Source: Ectopseudomonas oleovorans (GTDB lineage Bacteria; Pseudomonadota; Gammaproteobacteria; Pseudomonadales; Pseudomonadaceae). From it: DNA of 64,000 nt. The notes under the pieces are model-generated. The model made no database searches. It was given only the letters and a program-made list of their open reading frames with translations, and had not been told where the DNA came from. The position numbers were made by a program, and so were the translations under genes. Each line of letters starts with the position of its first letter. Positions within the stretch are counted from its first letter, which is position 1. Below, piece by piece: positions 37,878-47,736 of this stretch. Location: NCBI RefSeq assembly GCF_003052605.1, contig NZ_QASO01000042.1:56535-120534 (forward strand). The letters are read 5' to 3'.

Positions 37878-37947
37878 GCAGGAGCCCCACCCCGGGGCGA
37901 AGCTTGTCTGGCGAAACTCAGATTCGCGGCGCGGCGCCGCTCCTACA
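37878..37947. repeat. REP-like imperfect inverted repeat after coaD
   Basis: GCAGGAGCCCCACC..GGGCGAA on the left and TTCGCGGC..GCCGCTCCTAC on the right. It is the same family as 9778-9849. Confidence 0.65.
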
Positions 37948-37962
37948 GTGAGCGGTGCCTAA

Positions 37963-38310
<348 letters not shown>

Positions 38311-38317
38311 TTCTCCC

Positions 38318-38342
38318 CGGGAGGCCGCCGGTCTCCCGTTTC
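38318..38342 (+). terminator. Terminator-like hairpin after the ferredoxin gene
   Basis: CGGGAG and CTCCCG form a stem (extended by GG/CC pairs), followed by TTTCC, eight bases after the stop. Confidence 0.6.
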
Positions 38343-38420
38343 CTCCGCGCCCATTGTGCCCCCTCGCCCGAGCGAGGCTGTTAAGCTTCCAGCCTCCTTC
38401 AGCCGCCTCAGGTAGATCGC

Positions 38421-40079
38421 ATGTTGCGCAAACTCCTGCTATCAACCTTGCTGCTCGGCGCCAGCCTGCTGGCCCATGCCGCCCCGCAGCAACCCGCCAT
38501 TGCCACCGCTCACCCCGCCGCCACAGCCGCTGCGCAGCAGATGCTCGACGCCGGCGGCAATGCCTTCGACGCCGCCGTCGCCGCCAGTGCTGCCCTGGCC
38601 GTGGTCGAACCCTACGGCTCAGGCCTTGGCGGCGGCGGCTTCTTCCTGCTGCGTACTGCCGGCGATACGCCAGGCTATGACTTCCTCGATGCGCGCGAAC
38701 GCGCACCGCTGGAAGCCAAACCGAATCTGTATGTCCGCGATGGCAAGGTGCAGCGCGAGTTGTCGCTCAACGGCGCACTGGCTGCCGCCATTCCAGGGCT
38801 GCCAGCAGCATTGGTCGAGCTGGCGGAGAAGCACGGCCGTCTGCCGCTGAAAACCAGCCTGGCACCGGCAATCCACCTGGCCAACGAGGGCTTCGCGGTG
38901 GACCGTGTCTACCGCGAGCGTGCGACCTGGCGCCTGGCAGCGCTGCGTGACGATGCCGAAAGCGCCAAGCTCTTTCTTGATCGGGGCGAAATCCCCGCCG
39001 AGGGCCATCTACTGCGTCAGACGGATCTGGCTGCCACCCTGCAGGCGCTGGCCGAACATGGCCGGGAGGGTTTCTATAACGGCCCGATAGCCGAGCGCCT
39101 GATCAAAGGCGTGCGCCATGCCGGCGGTATCTGGACCGAGGATGACCTGCGTGAGTACCGTATTGCCCGCCGTGCGCCGCTACATTTCCCCCTGGAAGAT
39201 GGCCGCGAGCTGATCAGCGCACCGCCGCCCTCGGCTGGCGGTATAGCCCTGGCGCAGAGCCTGGCGATTCTCGAACAACTGCCCTGGCGCGACGCCGAGC
39301 CGGTACAGCGCGTGCATTATGTGGTCGAAGCCCTGCGCCGCGCCTACCGTGACCGGGGCCTGCTCGGCGACCCGGACTTCGTCAAGAATCCGGTCGAGCA
39401 ACTGCTTTCGCCTGGGCATCTGGCTGTACTGGCCGGCAGCATCGACCCCGAGCGCGCCACACCCAGCGCCAGCCTGCCGCCGGCCGGCACCTGGCACGAG
39501 GGCGACCACACCACCCACTTTGCCGTGCTCGATGCCGAAGGCAATGCTGTCGCTGCAACGCTGTCGATCAACCTGCCCTTTGGCGCCGCCTTCACCGTAC
39601 CCGGCACCGGTGTACTGCTCAACGACGAGATGGACGACTTCGCCGCCGACGTGCAGGGCGCCAACGCCTACGGCCTGACCGGCAGCCAGGCCAATGCGAT
39701 TGCCGGAGGCAAGCGGCCGCTGTCGTCGATGAGCCCCAGCTTTATCGAGAGCAGCGACGAGTTCGCTGCCTTCGGCACGCCGGGCGGCAGCCGTATCCCC
39801 AGCATGGTGCTGCTGTCGATGCTCGAGTACCTGGACGATCAGCCCATCGAGCGCTGGCCAGCCGTGGCACGCTATCACCACCAGTTCCTGCCCGACGTGA
39901 TCGAGCACGAGCCGGACACCTTCAGCGATGAGCAGATCGCCGAGCTGCAACGGCGTGGCCATGAACTCAAGCGCCTGGATCGGCATTACGGTAATCAGCA
40001 GGTGCTGTTCTGGGACAAGGTCAGCGGCGAAGTGAAGGCCGCGAGCGATCCTCGCGGGATTGGCACAGCGACGCCTTGA
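38421..40079 (+). CDS. ggt: Gamma-glutamyltransferase (periplasmic)
   Basis: GGT cleaves the gamma-glutamyl bond of glutathione and transfers the glutamyl group to water or amino acids. It is a precursor of 552 residues with a signal peptide (about 1-20). The autoprocessing and catalytic threonine is in DHTTHFAVLDAEGNAVA (T364). The donor-site glycine loop GGKRPLSSMSPS and GTPGGSRI are present. Corresponds to PA0361. Confidence 0.95.
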   Translation: MLRKLLLSTLLLGASLLAHAAPQQPAIATAHPAATAAAQQMLDAGGNAFDAAVAASAALAVVEPYGSGLGGGGFFLLRTAGDTPGYDFLDARERAPLEAKPNLYVRDGKVQRELSLNGALAAAIPGLPAALVELAEKHGRLPLKTSLAPAIHLANEGFAVDRVYRERATWRLAALRDDAESAKLFLDRGEIPAEGHLLRQTDLAATLQALAEHGREGFYNGPIAERLIKGVRHAGGIWTEDDLREYRIARRAPLHFPLEDGRELISAPPPSAGGIALAQSLAILEQLPWRDAEPVQRVHYVVEALRRAYRDRGLLGDPDFVKNPVEQLLSPGHLAVLAGSIDPERATPSASLPPAGTWHEGDHTTHFAVLDAEGNAVAATLSINLPFGAAFTVPGTGVLLNDEMDDFAADVQGANAYGLTGSQANAIAGGKRPLSSMSPSFIESSDEFAAFGTPGGSRIPSMVLLSMLEYLDDQPIERWPAVARYHHQFLPDVIEHEPDTFSDEQIAELQRRGHELKRLDRHYGNQQVLFWDKVSGEVKAASDPRGIGTATP

Positions 40080-40101
40080 AGCGCAGCGCCCGAATGTGAC
40101 C

Positions 40102-40166
40102 GTGGCCCGGATGCAATCCGGGGAAACTGCACAACCGCTCCCGGATTTCATCCGGCTACGGGCTAC
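40102..40166. repeat. REP-like imperfect inverted repeat after ggt
   Basis: GTGGCCCGGATGCAATCCGGG and its near-complement ending CGGGCTAC, with a four-base insertion in one arm. It lies between the convergent ggt and Na/Pi transporter genes. Confidence 0.65.
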
Positions 40167-40174
40167 GCCTTGTG

Positions 40175-42013
40175 TCAGGAGAGCCTGATCAGGCTCTCCT
40201 GCTCCTCACCGAACTTGCGCAATTCGCGGAACAGCGCCTGCTCGTTGCTCAGCATCAGCACGTTGCGCAGGCTCTGGAAAATACGGCTGACATAACCCAG
40301 GTCGTTCATCAGCGAGCTGGTCTGCAGGCCATCCAGACGGCCGTCGCGTACCTCGGCGAACAGGCGCTGACGAAACCTCGCATCGAAGCTCGCCGCCTGC
40401 TCATCCAACCAACGCAGGCGTGACTGCCACATTTCGTCAGGCATGTCCGAGCGTGCCAACTCACGCACCTCGTGCAGGGTGGTGAGCAAATGGCGACGCA
40501 GCTCCACATAGGCATCACGCACCGCCGAGGGTGGTGCGTCCAGATAATGGCCAAGATTCTTCTGCAGGTGCTTGGCGTCCTTGACCGCATCCACCAGTTG
40601 CAGCGCCGCCAACTGGCAACTGACCCAGAACTGCTGATGCGCTTCGTCCATGGGCAGTTCCATGCGCCCCATGAAGCTCAGCAGATCGCCATACACACCC
40701 TTGATATGGAATTGATACAAGTGCTCCGCATCGAAGCCGCCCTGCGTGGGCTTGGCCTGCAGCAGTTGCTCATCCGCCCGTGCACGCGCCAACTGATCAA
40801 CCGGCAGATAGAGTGCATGGCAGATCACCTCGAGGCTCAAGCGGCCAAGGTGCCCCAGCTCCTGCACCACCGCGCAGGAGGCGGCATCCACCGAATCCAA
40901 CGCCCGTTCGTTGAGGTAGCGCGCTCGCGTTCGCTCGGGCTCGGCGACTTTCTCGCTCGCCAGTTCGGTGATCAGTACCTGTGGCTCGCTACGTTCCGGC
41001 AGCCAGCGGATCAACAACTGCGCCAGACGCCCCTGCAGCGGCCAGAACAGCGCAACGCCCATGGCATTGAACAGGGTGTGGAACATCGCCAGTTGGATCA
41101 GGCTGTTTTCGCCAAGCCCCAGCGGTTCGGCCAGCGCGTGCACCAGCCAGGTCAGCGGCTCGAGCAGGATGAATGCCAGCACGCCAGTGACCACGTTGAA
41201 CAGCACATGGGCCAGGGCAAGGCGCTGCCCGCTGCGGTTGCCGCCCAGCGAGCCGACGAAGCCGGTGGTCACACTGCTGCCGATATTGGAGCCAATGGCA
41301 ATGGCCAGACTCTGGCTCAACTCCAGCTGACCGCCAGCCAACGCTGCGAGAGTCAGCATCAGGGTCGCATGGCTGGATTGCAGCACCACGGTGATGGCCA
41401 TGCCTATTGCGGTGAACAGCAGCGCGCCGCGTAGCCCGCCTTCCTGGTATGCACTCATGTCCAGACCATCGCCAAAGCTGGCGAAGCCTTCCTTGATCTG
41501 ATCGATCCCCAGGAAGATGAAGGCAACGCCTAACACGATACGCCCGGCCGCCTTGCTCTTCGCCCCGAAGAAACCGGCCAGCACACCGAACACCAGCAAT
41601 GGCAAGGCCAGCGGACTGAGGCTGAGGTTCTGTCCCGCCAGCGCCAGCAACCAGATACCGCTGGTGGCGCCGAGGTTGGCGCCGAAAAGAATGGCGATGC
41701 CGCCCGCCAGTTGGATCAGCCCGGTGCTGATAAAGGCGATGGTCAGCAGCGACACCAGGGTGCTGGACTGCAGCAACAAGGTGCCGCCGACGCCGAACAA
41801 CAGACTCTTGAAGGATGTCGAGGTGCTGCGCCCAAGTATCTGCTCCAGCTTGCTGCCCGCCAGTTGGCGCAAGCCCTCTTCCAGGCACTGCATGCCGAAC
41901 AGGAAGATCGCCAGCCCGGCGCAGAGTTGCAGCCAGCCCTGGCTGAACCAGAACGAGGCGATCAGCCCCATTACCACCAGCAGCAATATCACCCAGCGCA
42001 GGTACTTCATCAC
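40175..42013 (-). CDS. Na+/phosphate cotransporter family protein with PhoU-like domain
   Basis: The protein has 612 residues. The N-terminal half (about 1-340) has 8-9 transmembrane helices with two inverted repeats of the Na/Pi cotransporter II family (QSSTLVSLLTIAF and LQSSHATLMLTLAAL). The C-terminal 250 residues are cytosolic and helical, PhoU-like. It probably moves phosphate with sodium; the direction is uncertain for this YjbB/NptA-type group, some members of which export phosphate. No Pho box is visible upstream. Confidence 0.9.
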   Translation of the reverse strand: MMKYLRWVILLLVVMGLIASFWFSQGWLQLCAGLAIFLFGMQCLEEGLRQLAGSKLEQILGRSTSTSFKSLLFGVGGTLLLQSSTLVSLLTIAFISTGLIQLAGGIAILFGANLGATSGIWLLALAGQNLSLSPLALPLLVFGVLAGFFGAKSKAAGRIVLGVAFIFLGIDQIKEGFASFGDGLDMSAYQEGGLRGALLFTAIGMAITVVLQSSHATLMLTLAALAGGQLELSQSLAIAIGSNIGSSVTTGFVGSLGGNRSGQRLALAHVLFNVVTGVLAFILLEPLTWLVHALAEPLGLGENSLIQLAMFHTLFNAMGVALFWPLQGRLAQLLIRWLPERSEPQVLITELASEKVAEPERTRARYLNERALDSVDAASCAVVQELGHLGRLSLEVICHALYLPVDQLARARADEQLLQAKPTQGGFDAEHLYQFHIKGVYGDLLSFMGRMELPMDEAHQQFWVSCQLAALQLVDAVKDAKHLQKNLGHYLDAPPSAVRDAYVELRRHLLTTLHEVRELARSDMPDEMWQSRLRWLDEQAASFDARFRQRLFAEVRDGRLDGLQTSSLMNDLGYVSRIFQSLRNVLMLSNEQALFRELRKFGEEQESLIRLS

Positions 42014-42089
42014 TACCGCTTCTTCCTTTTCTCGGCGTTAAAACGTAAACGGCCCCTCGCCTCGATGAGGAGGAGAGAGGCCGCGACAA

Positions 42090-42428
42090 TCAGTCTTGCT
42101 TGTAGCCGCTGCTGGTGCAGCCCAGGCAGCGTACGAAGGCTTCTTTGCCCGGCGCTACCACGAGGGACTGCGCTGCCTCGCCGACGTTACCGCCCAGCGC
42201 GGTGAACGGCAGGCTGACGATGAAGGCTGCAGCACCGATCGCAGTGGCGCCGATCAGCAGGGGGCGGGCGATGAGCAGATCACCAATCATGGCATAGCCC
42301 TTGGGCGCCTCGACGGTGTACAACGGATCACCACTGGCGTTCTGCTGAACCACTTCCGCTTGCGCCGATAGCGCCAGCAGGCCAGAGGTCAGCGCCAGGA
42401 CAACAGCGGGGGTGCGGAACGCTTTCAT
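42090..42428 (-). CDS. Small exported protein, function unknown
   Basis: The protein has 112 residues from the ATG at 42426-42428. A signal peptide ([22 protein letters not shown]) is followed by one hydrophobic segment ([19 protein letters not shown]) and a C-terminal CLGCTSSGY pair of cysteines. Similar pseudomonad proteins carry a multidrug-transporter label that this size does not support. The frame upstream to 42593 is open but lacks a ribosome site. Confidence 0.7.
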   Translation of the reverse strand: MKAFRTPAVVLALTSGLLALSAQAEVVQQNASGDPLYTVEAPKGYAMIGDLLIARPLLIGATAIGAAAFIVSLPFTALGGNVGEAAQSLVVAPGKEAFVRCLGCTSSGYKQD

Positions 42429-42504
42429 GGATCGATCCTTCAGATTATTCGGGAAAGTGCCAGTAACTATAACAGCGCATTGATAATTGTCAGCGTGACG
42501 GGCG

Positions 42505-43083
42505 TCAATCGCCGTGAAAGGCATACTCCGGCTTTTTCGGCACGTAAGGACGAAAGAACGCCAGCATGGCTGCCAGGTCGGCTTGCTCGTCACCTGTTGG
42601 CAAAAAGGTCGGAGCGATCACCACCCGCCGATTCTGGTAATCCAGCGCGCCCAGCACTATGGGTACGCCCGCGCCCAGCGCAATATGGTAGAAGCCCATC
42701 TTCCAGCGCTCGACCTTCTTGCGCGTGCCTTCGGGCGACAGCCCCAGAATGAACTCGTCATGCTCGCGAAAGGCCTGAATGGCCTGTTCGACGGTGTTCA
42801 ACTTGCGGTCCAGGCGAATCGCAATGCCGCCCCAACTGCGCATGAGGCCGCCGAAGGGCCAGCGAAAGATGCTGTGCTTGCCGAACCAGCGCGCGTTGAG
42901 GCGCAGCACGAACTTCAGCGCAATGAAGATCACGAAGTCCCAGTTGGACGTGTGGTGAGCGCCGATGGCGACGAACTTGTCGAGTTTGGGCAACTGCCCA
43001 ACGATGCGCCAGCCCATGAGTTTCAGCACGCCGCGCCCCAGCCATTCGGCAGCTGGATTGCGCGGTAGATAGTTGCCGGACAT
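42505..43083 (-). CDS. Lysophospholipid acyltransferase family protein (PlsC-like)
   Basis: The protein has 192 residues with the acyltransferase HX4D motif H44-TSNW-D49 (HHTSNWDF) and the second block [10 protein letters not shown] around 115-125. It likely acylates a lysophospholipid or related lipid at the inner membrane. It is shorter than PlsC (about 240), as in the PA0358-like subgroup. It is transcribed leftwards after mutM. Confidence 0.88.
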   Translation of the reverse strand: MSGNYLPRNPAAEWLGRGVLKLMGWRIVGQLPKLDKFVAIGAHHTSNWDFVIFIALKFVLRLNARWFGKHSIFRWPFGGLMRSWGGIAIRLDRKLNTVEQAIQAFREHDEFILGLSPEGTRKKVERWKMGFYHIALGAGVPIVLGALDYQNRRVVIAPTFLPTGDEQADLAAMLAFFRPYVPKKPEYAFHGD

Positions 43084-43114
43084 CTAACACCTTCGTTTTT
43101 CTTATTTTTATGCC

Positions 43115-43167
43115 GTAGGGCGGGTGCAACCCGCCATTGAAATCCCGGCGGGTTTCACCCGCCCTAC
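43115..43167. repeat. REP-like inverted repeat between mutM and the acyltransferase gene
   Basis: GTAGGGCGGGTGCAACCCGCC and GGCGGGTTTCACCCGCCCTAC, about 21-base arms around an 11-base loop. It is a relative of the 843-902 family (shared GTAGGGYGGGY start). Confidence 0.8.
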
Positions 43168-43199
43168 GACTCACCCATATCCAGCGGATCGTTATCTGC

Positions 43200-44012
43200 T
43201 CAGCGCTGGCACTTGGGACAGTAGACACTCGCCCGCTGGCCCAGCTTGACCTCACGTAGCGTGCTGCCGCAGACCTTGCAGAACTCGCCGCCGCGCCCGT
43301 AGGCGAACAGCTCCTGCTGGAAGTAGCCCGGCTGGCCATCGCCACCGACGAAGTCGCGCAAGGTGGTGCCGCCACGCTCGATGGCATGAGCGAGGATACG
43401 CTTGATCTCATCGGCCAGGCGCAGGTAGCGCGCCCGCGAAATCGAGCCGGCTTCGCGGCGCGGGTCGATACCGGCGGCGAACAGCGCTTCGCTGGCGTAG
43501 ATATTGCCCACGCCGACGACCACGGCGTTATCCATGATGAAGGGCTTGACCGCCATGCTGCGCCCGCGCGACATCTGGAACAGACGCTCACCGTCGAACA
43601 ACCCGCCCAACGGCTCAGGGCCGAGTTTGCTGAGCAATACGTGAGTCAGCGGGTCCTCACTCCACAGCAGTGCACCGAAACGCCGCGGATCGGTGTAACG
43701 CAGGGCAAGGCCGGACTCCAGCTCGATATCCACATGCTCATGCTTGGCCGCAGCCAGGCCACATTCGACCAGGCGCAGACTGCCGGACATACCCAGATGA
43801 CTGATCAGACTGCCGACTTCGGCCTTGATCAGCAGGTATTTGGCGCGGCGCTCGACGCACTCGATGCGCTGACCGGACAGACGCACGTCCAGGTCTTCGG
43901 GGATGGGCCAGCGCAGACGGCGCTCACGCACGATCACGCGGCTGACGCGCTGACCCTCGAGATAGGGGGCGATACCGCGGCGGGTAGTTTCGACTTCGGG
44001 TAATTCAGGCAT
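43200..44012 (-). CDS. mutM: Formamidopyrimidine-DNA glycosylase MutM (Fpg)
   Basis: MutM excises 8-oxoguanine and FaPy lesions and cleaves the AP site. The protein is 270 residues. The catalytic N-terminus after Met removal is [12 protein letters not shown] (P2, E3), and the C-terminal zinc finger C-x2-C-x16-C-x2-C is seen in CKVCGST and YCPKCQR. Full length. Confidence 0.98.
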   Translation of the reverse strand: MPELPEVETTRRGIAPYLEGQRVSRVIVRERRLRWPIPEDLDVRLSGQRIECVERRAKYLLIKAEVGSLISHLGMSGSLRLVECGLAAAKHEHVDIELESGLALRYTDPRRFGALLWSEDPLTHVLLSKLGPEPLGGLFDGERLFQMSRGRSMAVKPFIMDNAVVVGVGNIYASEALFAAGIDPRREAGSISRARYLRLADEIKRILAHAIERGGTTLRDFVGGDGQPGYFQQELFAYGRGGEFCKVCGSTLREVKLGQRASVYCPKCQR

Positions 44013-44123
44013 GGCAATACGACAGGAAAACGGCGGTGCGCCACCTTAGCAGGAGCTGCGCAGCAAGCGGTAGGGTAAGCCGCCTACCCGCTCAGTTGCC
44101 CGGCGGCGCAACCTCATGAAGAC

Positions 44124-44990
44124 TCAGAGCACCGCCAGGTCACGGATGCTTTCGCGCAGGTTCTCGAAGTCATACTCCGACAACCCCAGATACTCGAGAA
44201 TCGGCTGCGCGATGTGCTGCCACTCCATGTCGATGGCCTGCCCAGCCTGCACGCGATGCGTCTCGCAGATATGCTCGGCCATCTTGAGAATGCCCAGCAG
44301 CGTCTTCAACTGAGCGTCACACCCCGAGTCATCGCTGAAGATCGCCAAGGCGTTGTGGTGGTTGGCAATGACCTCGCAGAGGTGTTCCGGCAGACGCCAG
44401 GAACGTGCGGTGAAGTACCCCACTACAGCGTGGTTGGTGGTCAGCAGGCGATTCTCGGTATCGACCACACGCCGCTCGTCACTGGCGCTGGCGTAGGCCT
44501 CCTCCAGCACCTGCATGTAGTTGGGGAAGCGCTTGAGCATCAGCGGGATGCCACAATCGTGGAACAGCCCCAGGCTGTAGGCCTCGTCCGGCGAGTGATA
44601 GCCGAGGCGCTTGGCCAGGGTCAGGCAGGTCATCGCCACGTCCTGAGCACTGTCCCAGAAGCGGTTGAGCACCAGGATCGCTTCGTCGGTCAGCTCGCCT
44701 TTGATCGACTGCGCATTGATCAGGTTGATCACCGTGTTGCAGCCCATCAGATTGACCGCCTGCTGGATCGAAGCGATGCGGTTGGCCAGGCCGAAGTGTG
44801 GCGAGTTGACGATCTTCAGCAGCGCGCCGGACAGCCCCGGGTCCTGACTGATCAGCTTGGCGATGCTGCGCAGATCGGGGCTGGGCATGATCTGTTCCAT
44901 CTGCAGATCGACCATGATCTGTGGTTGCGGCGGTACGCTGATCCCCTGCAGGACTTGCTGGATCTGTTCGGCGGTAAGTTCGTAGGTCAT
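44124..44990 (-). CDS. HDOD domain protein
   Basis: The protein has 288 residues, mainly a single HDOD domain (metal-independent HD-related fold used in signalling), spanning roughly residues 15-215, with no receiver, GGDEF or kinase domain attached. HDOD proteins in pseudomonads affect motility, cyclic-di-GMP or stress outputs; the partner is unknown. The ATG is at 44988-44990. It is divergent from rlmI. A larger open frame on this strand continues through rlmI and is spurious. Confidence 0.9.
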   Translation of the reverse strand: MTYELTAEQIQQVLQGISVPPQPQIMVDLQMEQIMPSPDLRSIAKLISQDPGLSGALLKIVNSPHFGLANRIASIQQAVNLMGCNTVINLINAQSIKGELTDEAILVLNRFWDSAQDVAMTCLTLAKRLGYHSPDEAYSLGLFHDCGIPLMLKRFPNYMQVLEEAYASASDERRVVDTENRLLTTNHAVVGYFTARSWRLPEHLCEVIANHHNALAIFSDDSGCDAQLKTLLGILKMAEHICETHRVQAGQAIDMEWQHIAQPILEYLGLSEYDFENLRESIRDLAVL

Positions 44991-45092
44991 GAAAGAGGGA
45001 TCGTGCAGGGTGAGAAGTAGCGCACAGTCTAGCCAAAGCACCGACCTGCTCGCAGTCGACTTTTGTAACCGCCGGCCCCGTGTGCAAACCGC

Positions 45093-45098
45093 TATAAT
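45093..45098 (+). promoter_or_regulatory. Perfect -10 hexamer upstream of rlmI
   Basis: TATAAT, 30 bases before the rlmI ATG; no good -35 is visible at 16-18 bases, so it is a weak or activator-dependent promoter candidate. Confidence 0.4.
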
Positions 45099-45128
45099 CC
45101 CGCTCTTTTCCCCGCGGAGCCCGAACTC

Positions 45129-46328
45129 ATGTCTTCCCTGCCCAGTCTGCGCCTGAAAGCCAACGCCGACCGACGCCTGCGCGCCGGCCACCTGTGGGTC
45201 TACAGCAACGAGATCGATGTCGCCGCCACCCCGCTGCATGGTTTTGCCGCCGGGAACCAGGCTGTTCTCGAAGCCGCTGGCGGCAAGCCGCTGGGCATCG
45301 TTGCCATGAGTCCGAACAACCTGATCTGCGCGCGCCTGCTGTCGCGCGACGTCAAGCATGTGCTGGACAAATCCCTGCTGGTGCATCGCCTCAACGTCTG
45401 CCTGTCGCTGCGCGAGCGCCTGTTCGACAAGCCCTGCTACCGCCTGGTGTACGGCGACTCCGACCTGCTGCCGGGGCTGGTGGTCGACCGTTTCTTCGAC
45501 ATTCTGGTGGTCCAACTGGCTTCGGCCACCATGGAGGCACACAAGGACGACGTGCTCGCCGCGCTGATCCAGGTGTGCAAACCCAGCGGCATCCTGTTCA
45601 AGAACGACTCCAGCGCGCGCGACGCCGAAGGTCTCGAACGCTACGTGGCGACTGCCTACGGCGAGGTGCCGGAGTGGGTAGCGCTGGAAGAGAACGGCGT
45701 GAAGTTCGAAGCACCGGTTATCGAAGGGCAGAAGACCGGCTGGTTCTATGACCACCGCATGAACCGCGCGCGCCTGGCGCCCTATGTCAAAGGCAAGCGC
45801 GTGCTCGACCTGTTCAGCTACATCGGCGGCTGGGGCGTGCAGGCCGCGGCCTTCGGCGCCAGCGAAGTGTTCTGCGTAGATGCTTCGGCCTTCGCCCTCG
45901 ATGGCGTCGAGCGCAACGCCACGCTCAACGGTTTCGCCGAGAAAGTCACCTGCGTGGAGGGTGACGTGTTTGCCGCGCTGCGCGAACTGAAATCCGCCGA
46001 AGAACGCTTCGACGTGGTGATCGCCGACCCACCCGCCTTCATCAAGCGCAAGAAGGACATCAAGAACGGCGAGGCCGCCTACCGCCGCCTCAACGAAACC
46101 GCCATGCGTCTGCTCAACAAGGACGGCATCCTGGTCAGCGCCAGCTGCTCCATGCACCTGGAGGAAGACAACCTGCAGAACATTCTGCTGACCAGCGCGC
46201 GCCATCTGGACCGCAACATCCAGTTGCTCGAGCGCGGCGCCCAGGGCCCGGATCACCCGGTACACCCGGCCATCAATGAAACCCGCTACATCAAGAGCCT
46301 GACCGTACGCCTGCTGCCCAACAGCTGA
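45129..46328 (+). CDS. rlmI: 23S rRNA (cytosine(1962)-C5)-methyltransferase RlmI
   Basis: The protein has 399 residues with an N-terminal PUA domain (about 1-80, RLRAGHLWVYSNEID), an RlmI-like linker and a C-terminal class I SAM domain (VLDLFSYIGGWGVQAA; catalytic DPPAF at about 298-302). It uses SAM to make m5C1962 in 23S rRNA. Family assignment is secure; the exact target position is by homology. Confidence 0.93.
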   Translation: MSSLPSLRLKANADRRLRAGHLWVYSNEIDVAATPLHGFAAGNQAVLEAAGGKPLGIVAMSPNNLICARLLSRDVKHVLDKSLLVHRLNVCLSLRERLFDKPCYRLVYGDSDLLPGLVVDRFFDILVVQLASATMEAHKDDVLAALIQVCKPSGILFKNDSSARDAEGLERYVATAYGEVPEWVALEENGVKFEAPVIEGQKTGWFYDHRMNRARLAPYVKGKRVLDLFSYIGGWGVQAAAFGASEVFCVDASAFALDGVERNATLNGFAEKVTCVEGDVFAALRELKSAEERFDVVIADPPAFIKRKKDIKNGEAAYRRLNETAMRLLNKDGILVSASCSMHLEEDNLQNILLTSARHLDRNIQLLERGAQGPDHPVHPAINETRYIKSLTVRLLPNS

Positions 46329-46335
46329 GCAAGCT

Positions 46336-46364
46336 GCACCTGCCGAGTGCGTGTCGGCAGGTGC
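46336..46364 (+). terminator. rlmI intrinsic terminator
   Basis: GCACCTGCCGA and TCGGCAGGTGC, an 11-bp perfect stem with a 7-base loop, followed by a pyrimidine-rich CTCTTCCCC, eight bases after the stop. Confidence 0.75.
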
Positions 46365-46472
46365 CTCTTCCCCTCTCGCTGTTACCTCCCCCCACACCCG
46401 CCTCGCATCTCGCCCAGCATCGACTAGGCTTGAACCTGCATAGCAGAGCGCTATCAGCCGGCCATCAGTCAT

Positions 46473-46490
46473 CTGGCTTGCTTATTGCTT
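46473..46490 (+). promoter_or_regulatory. Sigma54 (RpoN) promoter of the polyamine-type ABC operon
   Basis: CTGGCTTG, four bases, then TTGCTT: GG at 46475-46476 and GC at 46487-46488 with exactly ten bases between, the -24/-12 arrangement. It lies 106 bases upstream of the first gene. A sigma70 reading of the same region is clearly poorer. Confidence 0.65.
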
Positions 46491-46510
46491 TTAGCTATCA
46501 ACATAACGAT

Positions 46511-46532
46511 CGCCTCCCACGAAGGAGGCGAA
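46511..46532 (+). promoter_or_regulatory. Leader hairpin upstream of the ABC operon
   Basis: TCGCCTCC and GGAGGCGA form an 8-bp perfect stem with a 6-base loop just downstream of the predicted start site. It has no U-run, so it is more likely an mRNA-stability or regulatory hairpin than a terminator. Confidence 0.45.
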
Positions 46533-46595
46533 TCGACTCAGAAGTTGGAGCCTTGGCCACGAGCTGACTCCACATTGCGGACAGCGGGGAGGACT

Positions 46596-47714
46596 ATGAC
46601 TGCGCAGGCTGGGAACGACGCGTTCCTGCGATTCACCAACGTCAAGAAGACCTACGATCACAAGACCCTGGTGGTCAAGGACTTCAACCTCAACGTGGCC
46701 AAGGGCGAGTTCATCACCCTGCTCGGCCCTTCAGGCTCAGGCAAAACCACCTGCCTGATGATGCTCGCCGGCTTCGAGGACGTAACCAGCGGCGAGATCC
46801 TGATCAACGGCCGCAACGTCACCAGCATCGCCCCCTACGCTCGCAACATCGGCATGGTCTTCCAGCAGTACGCGCTGTTCCCGCACATGACCATCCGCGA
46901 GAACCTGGCCTACCCACTGAAAATCCGCAAATTGCCCAAGGACGAGATTCGCGCCAAGGTCGAGGAGTACCTCGCCCTGGTCGAACTGCAGGCCTTCGGC
47001 GGCCGCTACCCCGCCCAGCTTTCCGGCGGCCAGCGCCAGCGCGTGGCCCTGGCCCGCGCGCTGATCTTCGCCCCGGACATCGTGCTGATGGACGAGCCGC
47101 TCGGCGCACTGGACAAGAAGCTGCGCGAGCAGATGCAGTTCGAGATCAAGCGCCTGCACGAGCAGCTCGGCTTCACCGTGATCTACGTCACCCACGACCA
47201 GACCGAAGCGCTGACCATGAGCGACCGCATCGCCGTGTTCAATAACGGCGTGGTGCAGCAATGCGCCGCGCCGCACGTGCTCTACGAACGCCCAGCCAAC
47301 ATGTTCGTCGCCGACTTCATCGGCGAAAGCAACAAGCTCTCCGGCGTGATCGAGGCAGTCGAGGCTGATCGCGTCCAGGTGCGCCTCGACGATGGCGGCC
47401 TGGTCCGCACGCTGAAAGCCAATTGCACCGAAGTCGGCCAGGCCACCACGGTGTCGGTACGCCCGGAAAAGCTCAATTTCACCGACCGCCTTGGCGGCGC
47501 CGGCAACCAGGTCAAGGCCCGCTTCGTCACCCGCCACTACGTCGGCGAATACATCCGCTACCACTTCGAAACCGCCAGCGGCAGCGAGCTGGTGGTGAAG
47601 AATCTGAACGACAGTTCAGCCCCGCAACTCAGCGCTCAGCAGGAAATCGCCCTCGCCTGGCTGCCGGAAGACAGCCAGGCGCTGGATCGATCGGAAGTCC
47701 CACCCCACAACTAG
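46596..47714 (+). CDS. Polyamine-type ABC transporter ATP-binding protein (PotA-like)
   Basis: The protein has 372 residues from the ATG at 46596, preceded by GGGGAGGAC. Walker A is GPSGSGKT (44-51), the signature LSGGQ is at 142-146 and Walker B is IVLMDEP (162-168); a C-terminal TOBE/regulatory domain covers about 290-360. It belongs to the spermidine/putrescine importer class. It heads the operon ATPase-binding protein-permease-permease, equivalent to PA0326-PA0323 type systems. The substrate is not provable from sequence: polyamine or a related amine/amino acid. Confidence 0.9.
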   Translation: MTAQAGNDAFLRFTNVKKTYDHKTLVVKDFNLNVAKGEFITLLGPSGSGKTTCLMMLAGFEDVTSGEILINGRNVTSIAPYARNIGMVFQQYALFPHMTIRENLAYPLKIRKLPKDEIRAKVEEYLALVELQAFGGRYPAQLSGGQRQRVALARALIFAPDIVLMDEPLGALDKKLREQMQFEIKRLHEQLGFTVIYVTHDQTEALTMSDRIAVFNNGVVQQCAAPHVLYERPANMFVADFIGESNKLSGVIEAVEADRVQVRLDDGGLVRTLKANCTEVGQATTVSVRPEKLNFTDRLGGAGNQVKARFVTRHYVGEYIRYHFETASGSELVVKNLNDSSAPQLSAQQEIALAWLPEDSQALDRSEVPPHN

Positions 47715-47736
47715 TAGAAGCACATGGAGCACAACA

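Noticed and set aside
40179..40202. Palindrome AGGAGAGCC..GGCTCTCCT at the end of the Na/Pi transporter gene
   Set aside because: It lies within the last codons of the gene and is not followed by a U-tract, so a terminator call is not supported.
44065..44093. Short hairpin GCGGTAGG..CCTACCCGC upstream of mutM
   Set aside because: Arms are short and imperfect; no match to the REP families seen elsewhere in the window.
44124..46472. 782-codon minus-strand open frame spanning rlmI and the HDOD gene
   Set aside because: Only the last 288 codons resemble a protein family (HDOD); the rest is antisense to rlmI.
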